Source of the DNA: Bacteroidales bacterium
Lineage (GTDB): Bacteria > Bacteroidota > Bacteroidia > Bacteroidales > UBA932
Assembly (NCBI GenBank): GCA_017551405.1
Contig: JAFZLP010000071.1
Span: 1-5,892, forward strand
Reading direction: 5' to 3'
DNA length: 5,892 nt
Shown one piece after another: positions 1 to 5,057 of the stretch. Below the pieces are notes generated by a model. That model did no database searches, was not told where the DNA came from, and was given only the letters and a program-made list of their open reading frames with translations. The position numbers were made by a program, and so were the translations under genes. Each line of letters begins with the position of its first letter. Position 1 is the stretch's first letter.

Positions 1-362
1 GGCTTGTAGCGGTCGTTGTAGCGCAGGAAATCGGAATGGTCGCGGAAAGATTCCTCCGCGGAGCGGTACACCCTGAAACACTCCCCCGCGCTGTCGTCGT
101 CGTAATACATCTTCTTGCCCTTCCAGTCGCGGTGGCACTTGATTCCGAAGTGGTTGTTGCCCTTGGTCGCCATGGAGGACAGGCCCGCGCCGCTCTCGAG
201 CAGGCCCTGGGCAAGGGTTATGCTGGCGGGAATGCCCGCACGCTGCATCTCGCTGACGGCGATGGCGGAATATTTGGCTATGTACCTTTCCTGGGGCGTG
301 TCGTCCGCAGCCACGGCAAACACCGCTGCAAGGCATGAAAGGAGAAGCAGGAATTTTCTCAT
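1..362 (-). CDS. Secreted GH73-type glucosaminidase (peptidoglycan hydrolase), 3' part missing
   Basis: The first 120 codons of an exported cell-wall hydrolase; the rest lies beyond the left edge. The protein opens with a signal peptide (MRKFLLLLSCLAAVFAVAA, about residues 1-19, likely signal peptidase I cleavage near AVAA/DD). The mature part shows the N-terminal half of the glucosaminidase (GH73/FlgJ-like) fold: SITLAQGLLESGAG, whose Glu is the expected catalytic acid, then KGNNHFGIKC, and further on YDDDSAG and YRSAEESFRDHSDFLR, all typical of this family. Such enzymes cleave the GlcNAc-MurNAc bond in the periplasm; Bacteroidetes versions often carry C-terminal LysM domains, which cannot be checked here. 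The ATG is set by the ATGA overlap with the rnz stop and by the signal peptide directly after it. It is the third gene of the rpsA-rnz operon and has no promoter of its own that I can see. LLSC could be read as a poor lipobox, but the hydrophobic stretch before it is too short. The family is clear; the exact bond cleaved is inferred. Confidence 0.88.
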   Translation of the reverse strand, partial: MRKFLLLLSCLAAVFAVAADDTPQERYIAKYSAIAVSEMQRAGIPASITLAQGLLESGAGLSSMATKGNNHFGIKCHRDWKGKKMYYDDDSAGECFRVYRSAEESFRDHSDFLRYNDRYK

Positions 363-1153
363 TTTACGGGGAAATCTATGACGTCGCAGTCGTTCGCTGC
401 ATATGACTCTGCAAAAATCGTACGACACTCCGACTGGAATATTTCCATGTCCCTGACCCTGGAGCTGTAGTGCCCTATCAGAAGCTTTCCTGCACCGGCA
501 TCCGCCGCACAGCGCGCCGCGTCGAGCGTGGTGGAATGGAAATACTGCCGCGCCTTGGCTTCATACTCCACCGGATAGGTCGCCTCGTGATAAAGGACGT
601 CCACGCCTTTCACCCAGCCCGACAGCTCCGGGAACGGAGCCGTATCGGAACAGTAGGCATAACTCCTGGGCTCATGCTTTTTCCCCATCCCGGTTTCCTC
701 GAAACGGAAGCCGAAACACGGGAGCTTGTGGTTCAGCGGGAAGGCGGACACCCGCACGCACTTGTCGGAATATATCTCCCTTGGTTCATCCATGTCCAGC
801 ACCACATGCTCCACCTCGAAGCTCAGGTCGCGGCCGAATGAAGACAGGAAGAACTCGAGCACGGGCGCGAAATCCGCCGGGGCGAAGACTTTGAGCGGCT
901 CCAGCCTGTGGTAGAGCGACATGGTACTGAGCATCCCGAACAGCCCGAAAACGTGGTCTCCGTGCATGTGTGAAAGGAAAATGGCGTTCACCTTCACGAA
1001 AGAGAGATGCATCTGGCGGAAACGCTGCTGGGTGCCTTCACCGCAGTCGATAAGGTACAAGCGCCCACGCACGCTGAGTGCCTGGGCGCTTGGATTTCTG
1101 TCGGAAAAGGGCAGGGCCGAAGCCGTGCCCAGAATGGAAAGGGTAAAGTCCAT
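359..1153 (-). CDS. rnz: Ribonuclease Z (tRNA 3' endonuclease), unusually short
   Basis: Metallo-beta-lactamase-fold endonuclease that removes the 3' trailer from tRNA precursors in the cytoplasm. Visible landmarks: GTASALP near the N-terminus, NPSAQ (20-24), LIDCGEGTQQ (34-43), the HxHxDH zinc motif SHMHGDH (61-67), PLNHKLPCFGFRF (139-151, ligand H142), YCSDT (167-171, ligand D170), HEATY (189-193), HSTT (206-209) and IGHYSSR (226-232, ligand H228). These follow RNase Z rather than other beta-lactamase-fold proteins. It has 264 residues where short-form RNase Z usually has about 305. Spacing between landmarks matches Bacillus subtilis RNase Z except between H142 and D170, 28 residues apart instead of about 71, the region of the tRNA-binding arm. 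The start overlaps the rpsA stop by one base (TAATG) and the end overlaps the glucosaminidase start by four (ATGA), so translation probably depends on rpsA. Assignment is firm; tRNA processing efficiency without the arm is uncertain. Confidence 0.92.
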   Translation of the reverse strand: MDFTLSILGTASALPFSDRNPSAQALSVRGRLYLIDCGEGTQQRFRQMHLSFVKVNAIFLSHMHGDHVFGLFGMLSTMSLYHRLEPLKVFAPADFAPVLEFFLSSFGRDLSFEVEHVVLDMDEPREIYSDKCVRVSAFPLNHKLPCFGFRFEETGMGKKHEPRSYAYCSDTAPFPELSGWVKGVDVLYHEATYPVEYEAKARQYFHSTTLDAARCAADAGAGKLLIGHYSSRVRDMEIFQSECRTIFAESYAANDCDVIDFPVK

Positions 1154-3024
1154 TACTTCTCGCTGCCCTTCTCAAGCTTGTCCTTGAGTGCTGCGAGGGC
1201 ATCGATATCACCAAGGGTGGTCTTCTCGATGTTGGTATTGATGCGCTTTACTGCCTTCTTGGTGTTCTCGGTTTCGGTAGCGGCTGCACGCTCCTTGACC
1301 TCCTGGTAGGTACGCAGGTGGCTGAGGGAGATGCGGCGGGTGCTGCGACGGAGCTCGATGACCTTGAACGGGAGCTTTTCGCCGACAACTGCCTGCTTGC
1401 CGTCTTCCTTGACGAGTTCGCGGTTGAATGCGAAGCCGGGGACATCGCCGCCGAGGTCGATGTTGGCGCCCTTGTCGGTCATGGAAGCAACGGTGCCTTC
1501 CACGGTGATGCCGACGGGGAACTTGGCCTCGATCTCATCCCACGGATTGGGAACGAGCTGCTTGTGGCCGAGGCTGAGCTTGTGGTTGCTCTCGTCCACC
1601 TCGAGGATCTGGACCTCGATCTCGTCGCCGATGGCAACTACCTCGCCGGGATGCTTGATCTTGTTCCAGCTGAGGTCGCTGATGTGCACGAGACCCTCGA
1701 CGCCGTCTTCCAGCTCTGCGAACACACCGAAGTTGGTGATGTTGCGGACGGTAGCCTTATGGGTGCTGCCGACGGGATACTTGGCGATGATGTTCTCCCA
1801 CGGATTGGACATGAGCTGCTTGATACCGAGGGACATCTTGTGGCTTTCGCGGTCGATGCTCAGGACCTGGGCCTCGACTTCGTCACCGACCTTGAGGAAT
1901 TCCTGGGCGCTGTGAAGCCTGGGGCTCCAGGACATCTCGCTTACATGCACGAGGCCTTCCACGCCGGGTTCGATTTCCACGAATGCACCGTAATCGGCAA
2001 TGATGACCACCTTACCCTTGACCTTGTCGCCGACCTTGAGGTTCGGATCGAGGTTGTCCCAGGGATGAGCGGTGAGCTGCTTGAGACCGAGGGCGATGCG
2101 CTTCTGCTCGCTGTTGAAGTCGAGCACGACCACCTTGATCTTCTGGTCGAGTGCAACCACCTCTTCGGGATGGTTCACGCGGCCCCACGAAAGGTCGGTG
2201 ATATGGATGAGACCGTCCACGCCGCCGAGGTCCACGAACACGCCGTAGTTGGTGATGTTCTTGACGGTACCCTCGAGAACCTGGCCTTTCTCAAGCTTGC
2301 CGATGAGTTCCGCCCTCTTGGCTTCCTGCTCGGCCTCGAGAAGAGCCTTGTGGGAAACGACGACGTTGCGGTACTCCTGATTTATCTTGACGATCTTGAA
2401 ATCAATGTTCTGGCCCACGAACTGGTCGTAGTCGCGGATAGGCTTGATGTCTATCTGGCTGCCGGGCAGGAACGCCTCGATGCCGAATACGTCTACGATC
2501 ATGCCACCCTTGGTGCGGGTCTTGACAAAGCCCTTTACGACCTCGTCCTTCTCATAAGCCTCGTTAACGCGGTCCCAGCTCTTGAGAGCGCGGGCCTTGC
2601 GGTGAGAGAGGACCAGCTGGCCCTTCTTGTCCTCGGCGTTCTCGACATAGACTTCCACCTTGTCGCCGGGCTTGAGATCCGGATTGTAACGGAACTCGTT
2701 GTTGGAGATGACGCCCTCGCTCTTGCCGCCGATGGTCACGACGACCTCGCGCTTGTTGATGGCGGTTACCTCGCCTTCGACAACCTCGCCTTCGATGACC
2801 TTGGAGAGGGTCTTGTCGTAAGCTTCCTGGATCTTTTCGCGCTCTGCGCCGCCGTAGACGTCGCCGCCTTCGAAGGCGTCCCAGTCAAAATCGCCGGGGG
2901 CTACGGATGCGTTGAGGCGGGTCTTGGGAGCCTCTTTTTTGGGTTCAGCGGCCTTGGGGGCCTCTTCCTGCACGGGAGCTTCCTCTACGGGCACTTCCTG
3001 CTTGATTTCTTCGTTTTCTGCCAT
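1153..3024 (-). CDS. rpsA: 30S ribosomal protein S1, six S1 domains
   Basis: Ribosomal protein bS1 binds single-stranded mRNA and delivers it to the 30S subunit. The 623 residues hold six S1 (OB-fold) repeats at about 78-143, 160-226, 245-315, 331-402, 417-488 and 503-570. Repeats 3-5 are most alike, with NYGVFVDLGGVDGLIHITDL-type cores and shared linkers (KQLTAHPWD, KQLMSNPWE, KQLVPNPWD). Residues 1-35 are an extension rich in Glu, Pro, Ala and Lys with several EAP units, probably disordered. The tail after 571 is a charged, likely helical segment. E. coli S1 has 557 residues; about 590-620 is usual in Bacteroidetes. The start ATG is followed at once by the acidic extension and preceded by an A+T-rich leader with no Shine-Dalgarno. 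A strong promoter and a hairpin lie upstream. It leads the operon with rnz and a wall hydrolase. Autogenous repression by S1 binding its own leader is known in E. coli and possible here, but not shown. Confidence 0.97.
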   Translation of the reverse strand: MAENEEIKQEVPVEEAPVQEEAPKAAEPKKEAPKTRLNASVAPGDFDWDAFEGGDVYGGAEREKIQEAYDKTLSKVIEGEVVEGEVTAINKREVVVTIGGKSEGVISNNEFRYNPDLKPGDKVEVYVENAEDKKGQLVLSHRKARALKSWDRVNEAYEKDEVVKGFVKTRTKGGMIVDVFGIEAFLPGSQIDIKPIRDYDQFVGQNIDFKIVKINQEYRNVVVSHKALLEAEQEAKRAELIGKLEKGQVLEGTVKNITNYGVFVDLGGVDGLIHITDLSWGRVNHPEEVVALDQKIKVVVLDFNSEQKRIALGLKQLTAHPWDNLDPNLKVGDKVKGKVVIIADYGAFVEIEPGVEGLVHVSEMSWSPRLHSAQEFLKVGDEVEAQVLSIDRESHKMSLGIKQLMSNPWENIIAKYPVGSTHKATVRNITNFGVFAELEDGVEGLVHISDLSWNKIKHPGEVVAIGDEIEVQILEVDESNHKLSLGHKQLVPNPWDEIEAKFPVGITVEGTVASMTDKGANIDLGGDVPGFAFNRELVKEDGKQAVVGEKLPFKVIELRRSTRRISLSHLRTYQEVKERAAATETENTKKAVKRINTNIEKTTLGDIDALAALKDKLEKGSEK

Positions 3025-3073
3025 AATTGTAACTTAAAACAAATTAGTAGTTTAACATTATATTTTGTGCTTT

Positions 3074-3091
3074 GCGCGGGAGTGCCCGCGC
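3074..3091 (-). promoter_or_regulatory. G+C-rich hairpin at the 5' end of the rpsA leader
   Basis: A perfect 7-bp inverted repeat, GCGCGGG and CCCGCGC, flanks a 4-nt loop in an otherwise A+T-rich spacer. In the rpsA transcript it would fall within about the first 25 nt, roughly 50 nt before the start codon, followed by an unstructured A+U-rich stretch. A 5'-terminal stem of this kind can protect mRNA from decay or act as part of an S1-binding autoregulatory leader; both are inference. It is not a terminator for a gene on either strand: no T-run follows it, and no gene ends here. Confidence 0.6.
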
Positions 3092-3098
3092 GTAAAAG

Positions 3099-3131
3099 CC
3101 TGCAAAGATAGAAAATAATTTCGTAATTTTG
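3099..3131 (+). promoter_or_regulatory. pnuC promoter, divergent from rpsA
   Basis: The -7 element TAATTTTG (3124-3131) fits TAnnTTTG. At the matching -33 distance stands CCTG (3099-3102), a poor match, so this promoter looks weaker than the rpsA one or helped by an activator. Transcription would start near 3136-3139, leaving only about 12-15 nt before the pnuC ATG, with no Shine-Dalgarno in it. Confidence 0.6.
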
Positions 3132-3135
3132 CAAA
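3103..3135 (-). promoter_or_regulatory. rpsA operon promoter (Bacteroidetes -33/-7 type)
   Basis: Read on the minus strand, a perfect -7 element TATCTTTG (3110 to 3103) matches TAnnTTTG, and a -33 element TTTG (3135 to 3132) sits 21 nt upstream, the spacing expected for the Bacteroidetes primary sigma factor. Transcription should start near 3096-3099, giving an rpsA leader of about 70-75 nt. The -33 element overlaps the region where pnuC transcription should start, so the two promoters probably compete. Confidence 0.8.
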
Positions 3136-3150
3136 CCTAATCGAATTGTT

Positions 3151-3768
3151 ATGCCGGAAGTTACACACTTGTTCCTATCACCTCGGGCTGCAAGCATACT
3201 GGATATAGTTGCAACGTCTCTTTTCGTGGTTTATCTGGTGCTCCAGATCTTTCACCACAAGTTCATGTGGTACGTGTATATTCCCAGCTGCGTGGCTGCC
3301 GCGGTCACCTTCTTCGACAGCGCCACTTGGGCCTTCGCCGGCCTTAACATCTATTACATCGTAATGGGCTTCGTGGGGATTATCAGCTGGCGCAGGCACG
3401 CGCAGAATGCAGACGGCGAGCAGGATGGCGCAATCATCCTCAACAAGCTGGATTCCAAAACGCTCACAATCAGCGTCATAATCACAGTAGTGGGCGTTCC
3501 CGCCCTGTATTTCCTGCTCGGCGCCCTGAACGATCCCAACCCCTTCCTCGACTCAATAACCACCACCCTCAGCATAATCGGCACCTGGTGGCTCACCCGT
3601 TCCATCATCCAGCAGTGGTGGATATGGATCGTGGCCGACGTTTTCGCCATCTGGATGAACGTCAACCTGGATAAGAGCGCATTTGTGATTCAGTTCGTGC
3701 TCTGCATAATCTCCTCGTTCATAGGTCTTTGGACCTGGAGCCGCAAAGGAGTTTACGCCAAAGACTAG
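3151..3768 (+). CDS. pnuC: PnuC-family vitamin/nucleoside transporter
   Basis: Inner-membrane carrier of 205 residues with about seven hydrophobic helices (roughly 14-33, 38-54, 59-80, 104-123, 133-149, 153-170, 175-196), the SWEET-like fold of PnuC. Family marks are NIYYIVMGFVGIISWRR (66-82), SITTTLSIIGTWWLTR (135-150) and QQWWIWIVADVFAI (154-167), close to the conserved second half of PnuC. PnuC proteins move nicotinamide riboside by facilitated diffusion, trapped inside by phosphorylation; relatives carry thiamine (PnuT) or riboflavin (RibM). In Bacteroidetes PnuT usually sits beside a thiamine pyrophosphokinase and a TonB receptor, often under a TPP riboswitch. None of these is here, and the predicted leader is too short for a riboswitch. 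So nicotinamide riboside is slightly favoured, but the substrate is unproven. It is a single-gene unit; its TAG stop overlaps the mntP stop on the other strand. The ATG used is the only early in-frame start. Confidence 0.85.
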   Translation: MPEVTHLFLSPRAASILDIVATSLFVVYLVLQIFHHKFMWYVYIPSCVAAAVTFFDSATWAFAGLNIYYIVMGFVGIISWRRHAQNADGEQDGAIILNKLDSKTLTISVIITVVGVPALYFLLGALNDPNPFLDSITTTLSIIGTWWLTRSIIQQWWIWIVADVFAIWMNVNLDKSAFVIQFVLCIISSFIGLWTWSRKGVYAKD

Positions 3769-4316
3769 CGGAAAAGATTCCAGAAGGCTATAAACAGCAG
3801 CACCGCTCCGCCGAAGATTTCGGCCCAGCGGCCGAAGCGCCTGCCTATGCCCGAACCGCCGGAGATTCCCAGCACAACGCTGAGCGCCGTGATTACGAAC
3901 ACTGCGACGAAGAGCGGCAGGAACCCTGCCCAGTCCACACCCGCGATACTCTGGGCGGCGCCCACAGCCAGGGCGTCGATACTGGTGGCCACTCCCCCGA
4001 GAATGACGTTCAGGAAGGAATTCAGTTCCAGGGCTTCTTCCTTTCCCCGGATGCCGCCCAGCAGCATCGATCCGCCCACGTAGAGCAGCAGGAGGAACGC
4101 CACTATCCGCGCAGCCTTGCCAAGCATGCCGGCGAACAGTTCGCCCAGAGCCCAACCCGCCAGCAGCAGGCCGGCCTGGATAACAGCGAACGCCAGCGCG
4201 ATATACGCTATGTATTTCCAGTCAGGATTGCGCAGCTTTACGCTGGAGCACAGGCTCACTGCAAAACAGTCGGCGCAGAGGCCGACCGCAAGAAGTACGG
4301 TTTCCCAGAAATTCAT
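3765..4316 (-). CDS. mntP: MntP-type Mn2+ efflux pump
   Basis: Inner-membrane manganese exporter of the MntP (former DUF204) family, 183 residues against 188 in E. coli, with six predicted helices (about 4-26, 35-57, 66-88, 101-123, 128-150, 164-181). The two halves are inverted repeats, each with a signature: GLCADCFAVSL (12-22, D16) and ATSIDALAVG (110-119, D114), whose Asp residues correspond to the ion-pathway acids of E. coli MntP. YVGGSMLLGGIRG (79-91) lines up with the family's GGRM segment, but Gly87 stands where the E. coli protein has Glu, as I recall it. Helix 1 holds three Cys (14, 17, 23). The ATG overlaps the recR stop as ATGA, so this start is favoured and translation is coupled to recR. 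An Mn2+ (yybP-ykoY) riboswitch, common before this family, cannot fit. It converges on pnuC with a 4-bp overlap. Manganese export is inferred from the family. Confidence 0.88.
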   Translation of the reverse strand: MNFWETVLLAVGLCADCFAVSLCSSVKLRNPDWKYIAYIALAFAVIQAGLLLAGWALGELFAGMLGKAARIVAFLLLLYVGGSMLLGGIRGKEEALELNSFLNVILGGVATSIDALAVGAAQSIAGVDWAGFLPLFVAVFVITALSVVLGISGGSGIGRRFGRWAEIFGGAVLLFIAFWNLFR

Positions 4317-4924
4317 ATCTTGAATGGCTGTCTGTTCGTGATCGAACGGCCGAGCGTCACCGAATCGGCGTACTCGAGGTCGTCCCCGAATCCGAGCCCC
4401 CTGGCAAGGGTCGTTACCCTGGGGCCGTAAGGCTCTATCTGGCGGTAGATATAGAAAGACGTGGTCTCGCCCTCCACATCCCCGCTGAGAGCCAGGATGA
4501 CTTCCACCTTCCCCTCCGCGGCCTTGATCCTGGCCACCAGGCGGTCGATAGTGAGGTCCGACGGGCCTATTCCGTCTATCGGGGAGATAATGCCGCCGAG
4601 CACGTGGTAAACGCCCCGGTACTGGCCGGTGGCCTCGATGCTCATGACGTCGCGCACGCTTTCCACCACGCAGATGAGGGAATGGTCCCTGGAGGAATCG
4701 GCGCAGATGCTGCACTTTTCACCGTCCGAAACCATGGAGCATTCGCTGCAGTAGCGGATGTCGTCGGCGAGGGCCGAAACGGCCCCGGCGAAGTGGTGGA
4801 CGTTCTCCTTGGGCTGCCTCAGCAGATGCAGGGCGAGACGCAGGGCGCTGCGCTTCCCGACTCCCGGAAGCGAGCTGATGGCCTCGACCGCATCCTGCAG
4901 TATTTTTGACGGATAATCAGGCAT
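4313..4924 (-). CDS. recR: Recombination mediator protein RecR
   Basis: RecR works with RecO (and RecF) in the cytoplasm to load RecA on SSB-coated gaps during recombinational repair. The 203 residues show the full domain order: helix-hairpin-helix (about 10-36, SLPGVGKRSALRLALHLL), a four-Cys zinc finger (C59, C62, C71, C74; YCSECSMVSDGEKCSIC), a Toprim domain (about 81-175, with VVES and ALSGDVEGE) and the C-terminal ARGLGFGDDLEYADSVTLGR (174-193) for dimer or tetramer contacts. Length matches the family (about 200). A TTG four codons upstream (4934-4936) would add MCVF, but it lies inside the -7 promoter box and could not be transcribed, so the ATG at 4924 is chosen. It is followed directly by mntP through an ATGA overlap; the pairing with a manganese exporter has no obvious functional logic. 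dnaX/ebfC, its usual neighbours in many bacteria, are absent. Confidence 0.96.
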   Translation of the reverse strand: MPDYPSKILQDAVEAISSLPGVGKRSALRLALHLLRQPKENVHHFAGAVSALADDIRYCSECSMVSDGEKCSICADSSRDHSLICVVESVRDVMSIEATGQYRGVYHVLGGIISPIDGIGPSDLTIDRLVARIKAAEGKVEVILALSGDVEGETTSFYIYRQIEPYGPRVTTLARGLGFGDDLEYADSVTLGRSITNRQPFKI

Positions 4925-4933
4925 AAAAACACA

Positions 4934-4941
4934 CAAAGATA
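4934..4941 (-). promoter_or_regulatory. recR-mntP promoter, -7 element
   Basis: On the minus strand TATCTTTG (4941 to 4934) is identical to the -7 box of rpsA. No clear TTTG is seen at the -33 distance. Only nine bases (TGTGTTTTT) lie between the box and the recR ATG, so transcription should begin about 2-6 nt before the start codon and the mRNA would be nearly leaderless. Confidence 0.65.
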
Positions 4942-4964
4942 GGGATATTTTCGGAAAAAAATTT

Positions 4965-4972
4965 TACTTTTG
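4965..4972 (+). promoter_or_regulatory. corA promoter, -7 element
   Basis: TACTTTTG matches TAnnTTTG and stands back to back with the recR -7 box, 23 bp apart. The stretch between the boxes is A+T-rich (an A7 run at 4954-4961 and T-runs) without a convincing -33 TTTG for either direction. Transcription would start near 4976-4980, giving corA a leader of about 80 nt. Confidence 0.6.
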
Positions 4973-4975
4973 CAG

Positions 4976-5057
4976 GCTGACTTGTCCGTAATGTCAGCTA
5001 ACCCGTAAAGTATAACCCTTCCGACGCACTTTGTGCCGGGACCAAAAAGGAAGAGTA
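4976..5057 (+). promoter_or_regulatory. Structured corA leader with a sequestered ribosome binding site
   Basis: Three pairings are visible by eye. Stem 1: GCTGAC (4976-4981) with GTCAGC (4993-4998), 11-nt loop; as DNA this could instead be an operator over the start site. Stem 2: GCAC (5026-5029) with GTGC (5033-5036), loop TTT, which can extend through CCG (5021-5023) with CGG (5037-5039) past an AC bulge. Stem 3: CTTCC (5018-5022) with GGAAG (5049-5053), which would bury the AAGGA (5047-5051) six bases before the corA ATG. Stem 3 and the CCG/CGG extension share C5021 and C5022 and exclude each other, the layout of a translation switch. A 5-codon ORF (4991-5008, MSANP) lies inside. No known riboswitch class is recognised. 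The role is inferred, and stem lengths are modest. Confidence 0.45.

Noticed and set aside
1538..1808. A 13-base direct repeat TCCCACGGATTGG (1538-1550 and 1796-1808)
   Set aside because: It encodes the repeated NPW(D/E) linker between S1 domains, so it reflects internal protein repetition rather than a mobile or regulatory repeat.
3074..3091. The G+C hairpin as an intrinsic terminator
   Set aside because: No T-run follows on either strand and no gene ends beside it; it lies between two divergent promoters and their genes.
1318..3111. A 597-codon open frame on the plus strand opposite rpsA
   Set aside because: It mirrors the rpsA frame. Strong third-position G/C preference makes the complementary frame poor in stops. 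The product is a monotonous Leu/Asp/Val/Ala-rich string without domains, and rpsA is unmistakable.
3553..4155. A 200-codon minus-strand frame across the pnuC/mntP junction
   Set aside because: Out of frame with mntP, Arg/Gly-rich low-complexity product, overlaps two well-supported membrane proteins.
4317..4715. A 133-residue N-terminal extension of MntP within recR
   Set aside because: The extension is an Arg/His/Pro-rich out-of-frame reading of recR. The ATGA overlap and the MNFWETVLL start give the normal family length.
5001..5057. A known metal riboswitch (Mn2+ yybP-ykoY, NiCo, fluoride or Mg2+ M-box) before corA
   Set aside because: The leader is too short and none of the conserved core sequences I know for these classes is present.
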